Source: Triatoma infestans
Taxonomy: Eukaryota > Arthropoda > Insecta > Hemiptera > Reduviidae
Direction: 5' to 3'
Length of the DNA stretch: 64,000 nucleotides
Assembly: GCA_011037195.1 (NCBI GenBank)
Contig: JAAEAF010014539.1
Location: 1 to 64,000, forward strand
A model generated the notes under the pieces. That model saw only the letters and a list, made by a program, of their open reading frames with translations. It was not told where the DNA came from and did no database searches. Every line of letters begins with the position of its first letter. Position 1 is the first letter of the stretch. A program made the position numbers and the translations under genes. Below are positions 21,628 through 32,513 of the stretch, piece after piece.

Positions 21628-22615
21628 TCTGGTGTGGAACACTCACACAACTTTCTCATACTCCACTTATCAAAATTATAATTGACAAATTTTATAGTTT
21701 GTGTACCAAATTAATTCAAATACGACGAAAACTAAAAAACCGTTCAGTAAAAGCCCACTTCCGGTTAACTAATTTTCTTGAAACTCTGAATTTTGGCCAT
21801 CCATTTATTTCTAATTAATTTTGTTTGGATGATAGAATTGTATAATCAACTATGATCGCACTTAAGAGAAAACATAACCCACCCCTCCCCTAAAAGTGCC
21901 ATTAAATGAATTTTCCTAGAGAAATGGTTTAAATAAAAGTTGTAGCTCTTTGTATGAGTATTAATATATCATGTTTAAAGAAAATCGTCGCAGCCATTTT
22001 TGAGAAAATCGCGAAAAAGTGAAAAAATCATTTAGTAAAAGTGGTAAAGTAAACGCACTTCCGGTTATCCGATTTTTGTCAAACTCGGAATTTCAACAAC
22101 ATATTTAATTCTAATTAACATTATTTAGATGTTAGAATTTTTTAATAAACTGAAATAGCACTTCAGATAAAAAACCTAACCCCACCTCTTCCCCATAAGT
22201 GCCCTTAAACGAATTTTCCCAGAGAAATGTTTCAAAAAAAAGTTATAGCTCTTTGTATGTGTAGTTGATATAGCAAGTTTGAAGAAAATCGTTGGAGGAA
22301 CTTTTGAGAAAATTGCAAAAACGTAAAAAAAAACACTAAGTAAAGTGGTACTTCCGGTTGAGGAATTTTGACAGGTGACCCACTGTCAGATGCCATGATG
22401 ATACCTAGACGGAATATCAAGTTTCAACTTTCTACGGTTTTTCGTTTTTGAGCTATGCTGTTCACAGACATACACAGACACACAGACACAGACCATTTGC
22501 TAAAAACCACTTTTTTGGACTCAGGGGACCTCAAAACGGATATTTCCGGTGAAAACTCGATATCGAAAATTTGACACGATTACAATACTTCCTCTTACTA
22601 GGAGTAAGAGAAAGT
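21628..22615 (+). mobile_element. Helentron-like non-coding element, copy A (near full length)
   Basis: About 988 bp, from TCTGGTGTGGAACACTCACAC to a terminal hairpin CTCTTACT-AGG-AGTAAGAG followed by AAAGTA. It has no reading frame. The body is built from two similar ~300-bp modules (about 21759-22063 and 22064-22350), each opening with CTTCCGGTT and holding a C-rich patch before AAATGAATTTT and an AGCTCTTTGTATG motif; a third TACTTCCGGTT follows. A GATACCTAGACGGAATATC block and CACAGACA repeats precede the 3' end. Copies occur throughout 21600-63350 in both orientations. Confidence 0.7.
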
Positions 22616-22619
22616 AAAA

Positions 22620-22980
22620 ATCATATAGAATTTTTAAAAACTTCGATCAAAAATAACTCTTATTTATAAAGTTCAAAATTTTTTTTGCTAAATTTAACTT
22701 AAAATTAGTATTTAAAGTGGGCTTATTAAAGCGAATTAATTTTTTTTGTTTTAAAAATAACTCTTATATTCAATCCCTGGTTATAAACCGTTGTTTCGTC
22801 CATACAAGCAAATAAGCCTAGCATTCTCCTGGAGAATCTATTGTAATATGGGCGAAAAGTTGGTATTATAACATTGATATTGTAACATTGACGTGGTCCC
22901 AACCCGAAGACCTAATAAGTGCTGTGTATGACAATTTTACCCCAACCATATACAAATAATGTCAGGTATATCACAGATTG
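22620..22980. other. AT-rich, nothing recognised
   Basis: No feature identified between the Helentron-like copy and the SINE. Confidence 0.4.
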
Positions 22981-23793
22981 CCCTCACGCGTTTGGTCAAG
23001 TGGCTAGCGTATTCGCCTTTCGTGCGAGAAATCAGGGTTCGAGTCCGTGACAGCATCGTGATATGGCATATTTTGCATATGTTCATAGCCATTTGTGCTA
23101 TGGTACTATAATTTGGGGTAATACTGCCGAATGTAAAAAAAATATTTAGGTTACAAAAGAAGGCAATTAGAGTCACTTTAGGTTTAGACTCGAAAGTATC
23201 TTGTCGTTCTTTGTTTAAGAAATTGTACATAATGACACTGCCAGCCATATTTATTTTTCAATGCCTCGTCTACGTAAAGTGCAATGAAGGACCAATTTCT
23301 ATGTTTCTCGCAAGTTCATGATCATTTCACCGGAAAACGCAATGATCTTGTCCAGAATAGAAAACAGGTTGACAAAAGTTCGTACCAGCTTCCGTAGTTT
23401 GTCCATCTCTCTTTACAACTATTTACCAGCGAATATAAAAAATAATACTTTGAAGGGTTTCAAAACTAATATTAAAAACTGTTATTAGCTCACCCGCTGT
23501 ATGAGATACAATCTATATTTTAAAATTAAGTTTTTGTCTTGACAATTTTGTGAATTCAAATTATATTGTAACTTGACCTAGCCAATAAGGATGTAGCTTT
23601 TTTTTCTGGCAATAAAATAAAATATCAAAATATAAAATATCAAAAAGTGAGAAGCTACAGTTAGTAGGCGATCTAGGTAGCGAAGGCCGGAACTAAACGG
23701 CGTGGGAACTGCGGTGTGCTTACTACACGACACCCTATTCAAATCGCCGTCTGGTAAGCCTTGGCCCTTTATGGACTGTTGCGCCATAAGGTT
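22981..23793 (+). mobile_element. SINE family T, split by a LINE fragment
   Basis: The tRNA-like head of family T (TTGGTCAAGTGGCTAGCGT, GGGTTCGAGTCCGTGA) lies at 22981-23067. Its body and 3' end (AGGTAGCGAAGGCCGG, AATCGCCGTCTGGTAAGCC, GCGCCATAAGG) lie at about 23640-23793. Between them is the LINE piece at 23068-23635. The intact copy at 63676-63920 shows that these two parts are normally contiguous. Confidence 0.7.
23068..23635 (+). mobile_element. LINE C-terminal fragment (CR1/Jockey-like)
   Basis: In broken frames this reads CSYGTIIWGN, LQKKAIRVTLGLDSKVSC, FIFQCLVYVK and LYNYLPANIKNNTLKGFK, the post-RT C-terminal region of CR1/Jockey-type LINEs. It ends in an A/T-rich tail. It is 5'-truncated and sits inside a SINE. 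Confidence 0.65.
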
Positions 23794-24591
23794 ATATCAG
23801 AGATTACCCTCATATGCACAGCTAGAGATATACGAGAGGATACTAAGCTGGTTTTCGAAACAATAAATCCACTACTAACCCAGATAGATACATATTCCCT
23901 TAGGTTAATGATGGAAAAAGCCAGAATCCAATTTCAGACTATTTACTAACTATAAGGCTGCTTATAAGACTGTGTGTATAGCAATGTATAAAGCTTTTCT
24001 GGATCTTATAACGCCGCATAAAATTGTACATCTAGTTAAAATGTTGATGGAAGAATGTCTAAAGTTTTCGTGAAGGTGCAATCAATCGGTGCTATCTTAA
24101 GGAGTCTGACAAGACTAGATGTGCTTGCATGTCTAATGTTCGATCAAGGCGTTAGAAAATATTATCAAGAAAGTGAAGCCATCAGACCAGCAATATCTTT
24201 TTTTAATAGGACCCATTAGATATCAGCGTACGCTGTTATAGTATCTACTCAAGCGTTGAGCGAAACATTTAAGAACTGGAAGAATCTGCGACAGTAATGG
24301 GGACTTGGAGATAAATGAGGCCAAAACAAAAATACCTATGTATGGAAAATAGCGGTGGGCGTAACAGAAGGACGATATCATTAGAAGAATATACTTTTGT
24401 GTGAGTTGACTGAGTTTATATATCTCAGTATTCAAATCAATTCCAACTATGATAACCAGGAGGAAAGCAAAATAAGGATCCTTCTTGCTAACAGTGCTGT
24501 TTTGGTCTACATAAATATCTAAACAATGTCTTCTGGTCCACTGTGGATCTTATCTATAAGTCGCTGATTCAACCTATGCTTATTATGTATG

Positions 24592-26264
24592 TGTTACGCT
24601 CAAAGACCGAAAATGCTCATTGAGCGAAAAAACAGGTCACAACGCGTTGTGGTCACTGTAAAACATCCACATCGCGAAATTCGTGTTATGGCTCTTATGA
24701 AAACGCTCACGACGCGTTGTGGCAATCACAGAAATACCACATAGCGAAATTCGTGAGTTGGCTATCATGCTATACGACCACAACGCATTGTGGCATTGAA
24801 GAAAAGCCATGACGCGTAAGGAACCATATTAGAATACGACGCGAAGTGATTAGCGATATGGGTCCTACTAGCCTCGAAACGTTTTGGTAGATATCCTTAG
24901 GAAATATTTTTTGTCCTGTAATAAGTACCAGACAGACAATGTCCTTAATGCTCTTCAACCAACTTTTCAGTGTCACCAATTTTTAAGACGTCATATCGTT
25001 TAGGGCTAGCGCACACTACAGACTAAACTATCGGCCGAAAGTTTAGTCTGGTTGGAGTGGATCCTCGCACACCAGGCCAACTAAACTGTTTAGTTGGTAG
25101 CTGGTGCGCAGACTGGCCGATCATCGGCCGATAGCTTTCACAGCTTACTAGTCAGTATTGAATGGTTGTTCCACTCAAAACCAATAATGTTCACGAGAAG
25201 TACAATTATTGCTCTTATAAGAAGAAGAATGTTGAACAAGAGGAAGAAGAGAAACAGGGAATATTGGGTGCATCCCATAAATAGTGATCGAATGTTGCAA
25301 GGAAAGTTTTACACACTCCATACTAAACTAGTGGAGTACCCAAAAATGTTTGGGTATAATGCTGGCCGCCTTTCAATTTCTTGTATTAACGCTGAAGTGT
25401 CGGTCAAAGACATTTTTTTTCTTCTGAATTGTCCGGCACAAGATAATCGAAATATAACTAACCTATAATTGATTATATGAAGAATGTTATGAAGTTTCCG
25501 CCGATTAAAGTCGGCGAGTCTGCGCATGCCAGTTGCTAACCATAGCCATTAAGAATCGGCCGATAGTTGGCAGACTTTTTAGTTGAAAGGGAATCGGTCA
25601 GCCCATCAAACTATTTAATCGGCCGATTTTTTATCGTTTGGTGTGCGCACTCCCATTTCTCTTGTTAGTAATTAAACAACCAGACTAAACTATCGGCCGA
25701 TAAAAGTCTGCAGTGTGCGCTAGCCCTTAAGACGACGATACTACTTTGAAGATAGAGACTGGTTGTTTTTTTTAAGAAGCTGAGACTGTTTTGTTTCATT
25801 AAGTAACATTTCATAGTTTTCCGTACTCATGATAAAACTGCGATCAATGCTTCTTTCTACAAACTCACGTAATTTATCATAAAACACTTCTTTTTTATTG
25901 GTCACGGTTAGCGCTGATACATATTCACCCTCAGAAACAGACAAGAAATGAATAAACAACTGTACGGATGGTTTAATGCGTCGTTGAACTCAAGCCGACA
26001 AGTTACAACCTGTCCGTCGTGATATGATTACACCAACTAGTGCTCAAAACGCGTCATAGCTTTTTTCTTCATTGCCACAATGCATTGTGGTCGCATAGCA
26101 GGATAGCCACGGCACGAATTTCGCTATGGGGTCTTTCTGTGATTGCCATAAGTTTTCATAAGAGCCGTAACACAAATTTCGCAATGTGGATGTTTTACAG
26201 TGAACACAACGCGTTGTGAGCTGTTTTTTCGCTCAATGAGCATTTTCGGTCTTTGAGCGTAACA
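24592..26264 (-). mobile_element. Ginger2/KRBA2-like DNA transposon, non-autonomous
   Basis: The element is bounded by TATG on both sides (24588-24591 and 26265-26268). Its inverted ends start TGTTACGCTCAAAGACCG and extend about 200 bp. The TGTTA start and 4-bp target duplication fit the Ginger superfamily. On the minus strand a 73-codon frame (25959-25741) reads FYDKLREFVERSIDRSFIMS, and past the Harbinger insertion RYDVLKIGDTEKLVEE. These blocks recall the N-terminal part of KRBA2-like/Ginger2 proteins, from memory and not from a search. No integrase core remains. Each end carries several CACAACGCGTTGTG palindromes. Confidence 0.6.
25003..25726 (+). mobile_element. PIF/Harbinger-type element, non-autonomous
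   Basis: A 724-bp element inside the Ginger2-like one. It has inverted ends GGGCTAGCGCACACT and a 3-bp TTA duplication on both sides (25000-25002, 25727-25729), as PIF/Harbinger elements have. Subterminal CTATCGGCCGATA palindromes repeat near both ends. A frame at 25214-25465 encodes YWVHPINSDR, GKFYTLHTKLVEYPKMFGY, which resembles the N-terminal part of Harbinger transposases. The catalytic DDE region is missing. Confidence 0.78.
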
Positions 26265-26575
26265 TATGCCTCAGAATGTTGGACAATCAGAAAAAGAGAC
26301 CAATTTATACTACTTAGAATTGAGTGGAGGGTTTATACTATACAAATGTAGGGGGATAAAGACAAACCTACTTATCTTAACAGATAAAACCAACTACATA
26401 TAAAATTTGAAATTATCGCCACGAATTCCGCACAATTATCCAAAATATTTTTCTTTTTAGAAAATGTATCTGAATAAAAGTGATACAGTTTAAGTTTGAT
26501 TTGTTTATTTGAGTTCGAAAAAGTTTACAAAATATGATGATTAAAATTCAATGAAATATCCTATAAAAAAAAAAA

Positions 26576-27930
26576 TCAGGTGTGAAACACTGACACAATT
26601 AGCTATTAATGCAGTTTACAAAATTGTAAATAACAAATTTAATACTTAGTATAATTTAATGAAAAACGTAGATATATTTTTTGATGAATAAACTACTCAG
26701 TAAAAATACACTTCCGGTTTACTAATTATCTTGAAACTCGGAATTTTCGCAATCTATTTATTTCTGTTTAGATGGTAGTATTGTATAATTAACTAAGATA
26801 ACACTTTAGAGAAAAACAACATAACCTTTCCTCTTCCGCAAAAGCCCCCTTAAATGAGTTTAACCGGAGAAATGTTGCAAATAAAAGTTGCAAGCTCTTT
26901 TATTTGTGCATTTCACATATTTAGTTTCGTATAGAAGAAAACCGTTGCAGCCGTTTTAGAGACAATAGCAGAAAAACGGAAAAAATACTTTTCAGTAAAA
27001 ATAAACACTTCCGGTCATCCGATTTTCTTTAAATTCGTAATTTTTAACAACATATTTTAATTCTAATTAATATTATTTAGATAATAGAATTGTATAATAA
27101 ACTGAAATTTAGCAATTTAGAAGAAAACCTAACCCCAACCATTCCCCCAGAAATGCCCTTAAATGAATTTTTGCGGACAAATGTTTCGAAGAAAAGTTGT
27201 AGCTCTTAGTATGTGTAGTTAGTTGATGGTTCAAGTTTGAAGAAAATCGTTGGAACTGTTTTTGAGAAAATTGCAAAAAAGTGAAAAAAAAAAAAAATTC
27301 AGTAAAGTGGTACTTCCGGTTAAGGAATTTTGACAATGACTTACTGTCAGAATTACTGGTGATACCTATGTAAGGGTGGTGTTGTGAGGAGATGTTGGTT
27401 GTTGAGATGAAAGATAAAACACCTTAAGATTTGGTTTCAGATATATATAATTGATATATATATATATATGTATATGTCTGTATACCAAAGACTTTACACT
27501 TTAGAGTTTAGAACCTAACTGAACTGACAGACTGACGTGGCTAAACGATATGTACGGAGTGTGAATTAACAGAATGATGTCTGACGTGTAAGACTGAATT
27601 GAACAGAATGACTCTCTGACTGTCTCTCTCGTATATATACACTCACCGAGCCTCTCCTCTCTGTGCGAGAGGTGCTGTTTCTCTCCGCTAGAGTGGATGA
27701 GTGGTGGGGGTTCAGTGGTTCGCTAAGACCACTACACCTATATGGAATATCAAGTTTAAAGTTTCAAACGGCAATTTTTCGTTTTTGAGCTATGCTGTTC
27801 ACAGACACACACACACATAGACCATTTTCTAAAAACCACTTTATCGGGGCTCAGTGAACCTCAAAACGGATATTTCCAATGAAAAGTTAATAACGAAAAT
27901 TTGACACGATTACAATACTTTCTCTTATTA
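26576..27930 (+). mobile_element. Helentron-like element, copy B, interrupted by a solo LTR
   Basis: Starts TCAGGTGTGAAACACTGACAC and has the same two-module body as copy A. It is interrupted at 27369-27736 and ends at TTTCTCTTATTA with half of the terminal hairpin lost. Confidence 0.68.
27369..27736. mobile_element. putative solo LTR
   Basis: A 368-bp insert in copy B that begins TGTAAGGG and ends CACTACA (TGTA...TACA inverted ends). It is flanked on both sides by CCTA (27365-27368, 27737-27740). Other copies read GATACCTA-ACGGAATATC without interruption at this point. TG...CA ends with a 4-bp duplication fit a solo LTR. It holds a TATATATATA run. No matching internal region was found in the window. 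Confidence 0.55.
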
Positions 27931-28279
27931 GACAATATCGAGCTTCCCGACCTCGGAGCCAGTTTACTTTCAAGATAATACTCAACAATGAAGTATAACC
28001 TGCCTTGTTGTTCTGATCCAGATAAATATAATAATATTAAAACGCAACTAACTTGGTATAAAACTTTTTCAATTATAAATATGAGTATAAATTGTATTAA
28101 AAGAAAAACACGTAAATGTTTTACACGATTTTTTGTTTCAAGTTAAGCTGATCCATTTTGTCTGTTACATATTTTTTACATTTTCATACTCTGCAATCAT
28201 GGCAAATTTCCAAAATAGACTTATTACTGGACATTATATATTGTGAAGTCCCTTGAAGACGAAAAACATTTTTTAGCGT

Positions 28280-28410
28280 ATGGTCTGTTATGTGTTTGTG
28301 TGAACACAAGATCTCAAAAAAAAAAAAATGACAAAACCGTAGCGAGTTCAAACTTGATATTCCATTTAAATAACGACCACCGCTTTTGACAGTAAGGTTT
28401 TTGGTCAACA
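28280..28410 (-). mobile_element. Helentron-like 3'-part fragment
   Basis: Reads in reverse the GGTCTGTT, TGTGTGAAC, AAACCGTAG and AACTTGATATTCC blocks that precede the 3' end of the family. Confidence 0.5.
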
Positions 28411-28622
28411 TCCATTATATCCGACAGCAGGTCTAAAGAATAATATTTTCAGTTTTTCCTTTAAAAAAATCATTTCAGTACGTACAATGCATGGTTCTTC
28501 CACCTACATAGTATTTATTGTACATCGAATGCATTCTAAATTTAAAAAAAATTGGTTAACCGGAAGCTTATACGTCTTTACAGGATAAGTTCCTGTTTTT
28601 TTTTTTGGCATTTTATAAATAA

Positions 28623-29445
28623 TCAGGTGTGAAACACTCACATAACTTTCCCTTATTTCAGTTCGCAGAATTATAATTGACAAATTTTATTGTTGGCGTG
28701 TACTAAATTTTATGAAATTCGTGGAAAACTGGTAAAAAAAAAAATTCAGTAAAAGCGCACTTCCGGTTTAATAATTTCCTTGAAACTCGGCAATTTTGGC
28801 CATCTATTTGTTTTTGATTAATTTTCATTTGGATGATAGAATTGTATAATATGCAACTATGATAGCACTTTAGAGAAAAACATAACCCCAACCCTCCCCT
28901 CCCCTAAAAGTGCCCTTAAATGAATTTCCCCAAAGAAATATTGTAAATAAAAGTTGTAGCGCTTTGTATGTGTAATTTATATAGTAAGTTTAAAGAAAAT
29001 CGTCGGAGCTATTTTTGAGAAAATCGCGAAAAAGTGAACAAAATCATTTAGTAGTGTTAAAACAAACGCACTTCCGGTTATTCGATTTTTTTCAAACTCT
29101 CTGAATTTCAACAACATATTTAATTCTAATTAACATTATTTAGATTAGACAGAATTGTCTAATAAACTGAAATAGCAGTTAAGATGAAAACCGTAACCCC
29201 ACCCCTCCCCTAAAAGCATCCTTAAATGAATTTTCCTAGAGAAATGTTTCAAATAAAAGTTGTAGCTCTTTATATGTGTAGTTGATATACCAAGTTTAAA
29301 GAAAATCGTCGCAGCTATTTTTGAGAAAATCGAAAAAAAGTAAAAAAATAAAATAAAGTCGTACTTCCGGTTGATGGATTCAAAAAACCCAAAAAAATCT
29401 TCGTGTCTGATGCAGTGGTCGTGCTTAAACCGGAATACCAAGTTT
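28623..29445 (+). mobile_element. Helentron-like element, copy C, 3'-truncated
   Basis: Starts TCAGGTGTGAAACACTCACAT. Two modules with CTTCCGGTT and the C-rich patch are present. It ends after the third CTTCCGGTT and a degraded GGAATACCAAGTTT block, with no terminal hairpin. Confidence 0.66.
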
Positions 29446-29870
29446 GCACTTTTGAAGAGTAAGTAAAAAAGTATGTATCTGAAGGGAATTTATCAATAAT
29501 AAGTATGTAAAGTGCAATTTGAACCAAGCCATGTTTCAATACCAGATATATATCACTTTTAGAAAACAATTTCTTGGATATTAGAGAGTGAAATAATTAG
29601 ATATTCCTATTACTAAATAAACAAGCAGAATCTTTTCTTAATAAGGTTCATTTTTGTATCATTTTGAACTATATAAATGTAAATAAGCTTCTGAGTGGTG
29701 TTTCTTGTGTGGTGGTGTAATTGGCTGCCAAACAGTATTGCTCATTACTGTTATTGTATTATTGGATTGTTTTTATGAATAAATAAGATTTACCTCAGAC
29801 GTAATACTTCCCCCATTACGGCAGTAGAGAAATTAAGCATTATTTTTTGGCAAATAAATTTTCTAACTTT
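29446..29870. other. spacer, nothing recognised
   Basis: No coding or repeat signal identified between two Helentron-like copies of opposite orientation. Confidence 0.4.
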
Positions 29871-30873
29871 TACTTTCTCTTACTCCTAGTAACAGGAAGT
29901 ATTTTAATAGTGCCAAATTTACGATATTGTATTTTCACCGGAAATATCTATTTTTAAGGTCCCCTGAATCCAAAAAAGTGGTTTTTAGTAAATGGTCTGC
30001 GTGTATATGTGAACAGCATAGCTCAAAAAGGAAAAACCGTAGATAGTTGAAACTTGATATTCTGTGCAGGCATCTCCATGGGATCTGACAGTACGTTATC
30101 TGTCGAAATTCCTCTCAACCGGAAGTACCACTTTACTAGTTTCTATTTTTTTTTTACTTTTTTTCGATTTTCTCAAAAACGGCTCCTACGATTTTCTTCA
30201 AAGTTACTATATCAATTACACATACAAAGAGCTACAATTTTTATTTGAAACATTTCTATGGGAAAATCCAATGAAGGGCACTTTTGGGAGAGGGATGGGG
30301 GGGTTAGGTTTTTATCTAAAGTGCTATTTCAGTTTATTACGACAATTCTATAATGTAAATAATATTAATTAGAATTAAATATGTTGTTGAAATATCGAGC
30401 TTGAAAAAAAATCGAATAACCGGAAGTGCATGTTTACTTTACCACTTGACTAAATGAATTTTTTTTTTCACTTTTTCGCGATTTTTAAAAAAAATGGCTC
30501 CGATGATTTTCTTGAAACATTTTATATAAACTAAACATAAAAGATCTATAACTTTTATTTAAAACATTTCTCTGGCAAAATTCATTTAAGGGCACTTTTA
30601 GGGGTGGTGTTGGGGTTATATTATTCATTAAATTGCTATCGTAGTTGATTATACAATTCTATCATCCAAACATAATTAGTTAGAAATAAATAGATGGCTG
30701 AAATTACGAGTTTCAAGAAAATTAGTAAACCGAAAGTGCGCTTTTACTGAACAGTTTTTTCTTCAGTTTTCGACGAATTTCTTTAAATTTGGTACACAAA
30801 CTATTATAAATTTGTCAATTATAATATTGAGAACTGGTGTAAGAGAAAGTTGTGTGGTGTGTTTCACATCAGA
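29871..30873 (-). mobile_element. Helentron-like element, copy D, full length
   Basis: Minus strand, about 1003 bp. The 3' hairpin region TACTTTCTCTTACTCCTAG is at 29871. The 5' end (TCTGATGTGAAACAC in reverse) finishes at 30873. Both modules and all three CCGGAAGT/CCGAAAGT sites are present. The 15-mer ACTTTCTCTTACTCC occurs near both ends in inverted orientation, with one mismatch at the 5' end. Confidence 0.7.
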
Positions 30874-31384
30874 CTTTTTTTTTTCGAAACCGGTTATTAA
30901 ACGATTTTCTTTGAACTTCGAAATGTATATAGTTAAAAAAATTATTAATTATTAATAATTAATTAAAAATTAATAAAAATTATTAATTTTAGAGTGGGAG
31001 GGGTCTGTCAGTTAGTTTAAATTTAAATTTGCACAAGCTTTGTTGGTTCTCATATAGAGTGCGCCACATGACGTTGCTCAAGTAATAAATAAAATCCCCC
31101 ACTACCACGTCTAAGGTTGCCAGGCCAACTAAACATTTGTAACGTTGCAGTTATTTTAAACAAAATATATCTTGATTAAATTAGAGTAACAGAAAGACGT
31201 GTGAGTATTTCACATCAGATTTTATTTTACTAAATTAAACTGTCTATACTATATGTACAACTGGAATAACCAAGCTAAAAACTACTTCAAGGAAGTTTAT
31301 TGACCTTCTAGTTCACTTCACAAACCCCTTAAATGAATTTTCTTTATAAAAGTTTAAAAAAAATATTCATACGTCTCCGGATGT
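30874..31384. other. AT-rich with short Helentron-like scraps
   Basis: A 5'-end scrap in reverse (GTGTGAGTATTTCACATCAGA) lies at about 31199-31219. Otherwise nothing is recognised. Confidence 0.4.
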
Positions 31385-32145
31385 ATAAGTTTGTGTACTA
31401 AATTTAATGAAATTCGTCGAAAACTGAAAAAAAAAAAAAAAACTGTTCAGTAAAAGCGCACTTCCGGTCTACTAATTTTCTTGAAACTCGCAATTTTGGC
31501 TATCTATTTATTTCTAATTAATTATGTTTGGATGATAGAATTGTGTGATCAACTATGATAGCACTTTAGAGAAAAACATAACACCACCCCTCCCCTATAA
31601 AAGTGCCCTTAAATGAATTCTCCCAGAGAAATCTTTTAAATAAAAGTTGTAGATCTTTGTATGTTTAGTTTATATAAGAAGTTTCAAGAAAATCGCCAAA
31701 AAGTAAAAAAAAATCATTTAGTTATGTGGTAAAGTAAACACGCACTTCCGGTCATCCGATTTTTTTCAAACTCGGTATTTTAACAACATATTTAATTCTA
31801 ATTAACACTGTTTAGATGACAGAATTGTCTAATAAATTGAAATAGCACTTTAGATGAAAACTTAACCCCACCCTTCCTGCCCTTATGAATTTTCCCAGAG
31901 AAATGTTTCAAATAAAAGTTGTAGTTCTTTGTATGTGTAGTTGATATACCAAGTTTAAAGAAAAATTGTCGGAGCCATTTCTGAGAAAAAAACTAGTAAA
32001 GTGATACTTCTGGTTGAAGTATTTTGGCAGATAACGTACTGTCAGATTCCATGGTGATACCTAAACGGAATATCAAGTTTTAACTTTCTACGATTTTTCG
32101 TTTTTGAGCTATACTGTACACGCACACACAGACCATTAGTAAAAA

Positions 32146-32197
<52 letters not shown>

Positions 32198-32285
32198 GAC
32201 CTTAAAACGGATATTTCCGGTGAAAACTCGATATCGAAAATTTGACACTATTACAAGACCTCCTCTTACTAGGAGTGAGAGAAAG
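31385..32285 (+). mobile_element. Helentron-like element, copy E, 5'-truncated
   Basis: Lacks the terminal ~60 bp at the 5' side but has both modules, the GATACCTAAACGGAATATC block and a terminal hairpin at about 32262-32280. A poly-T run of more than 40 bases (about 32149-32192) has expanded before the GAGGGGACC block. Confidence 0.67.
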
Positions 32286-32287
32286 TA

Positions 32288-32322
32288 ATACAATACTTCC
32301 TCTTACCAGGAGTAAGAGAAAC
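32288..32322 (+). repeat. duplicated Helentron-like 3' terminus
   Basis: Immediately after copy E a second ACAATACTTCCTCTTACC-AGG-AGTAAGAG 3' end follows, giving two terminal hairpins in tandem. Confidence 0.65.
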
Positions 32323-32329
32323 TAAAAAT

Positions 32330-32500
32330 TAAAATAGCACTTTATATATTGAGAAGCCGTTAGCTCCACCTTTTGCTTTATCACCCCCCCCCTCTTAAAT
32401 GAATAATTTTCTCGGAGAAATATTAGAAATAAGTTGTAGCTCTTTGTATCTGTAGTTGATATATAAAGTTTGAGGAAAACCTTGCGGCTATTTTCGAGAA
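32330..32500 (+). mobile_element. Helentron-like fragment (one module)
   Basis: Part of a module: TAGCACTTTA, a C-rich patch, AAATGAATAATTTTCTC and AGCTCTTTGTATCTG, ending at the TAA microsatellite. Confidence 0.55.
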
Positions 32501-32504
32501 TATA

Positions 32505-32513
32505 ATAATAATA

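Larger units (their letters stand above)
23800..26400 (+). mobile_element. decayed RTE-like LINE, split by a DNA transposon
   Basis: A post-RT region is visible at 24295-24591 (LEINEAKTKI, then LTEFIYLSIQINSNYDNQEE, then RILLANSA and PMLIM). It resumes exactly at 26265 with YASECWTIRKR. The codons ATG-TAT-GCC are continuous across the junction once the 24592-26264 element and one TATG are removed. The upstream 23800-24290 part is too decayed to read with confidence. Confidence 0.65.

Noticed and set aside
32042..32293. 83-codon frame with a long lysine run on the minus strand
   Set aside because: Produced by the poly-T run inside a Helentron-like copy; no homologous frame in other copies.
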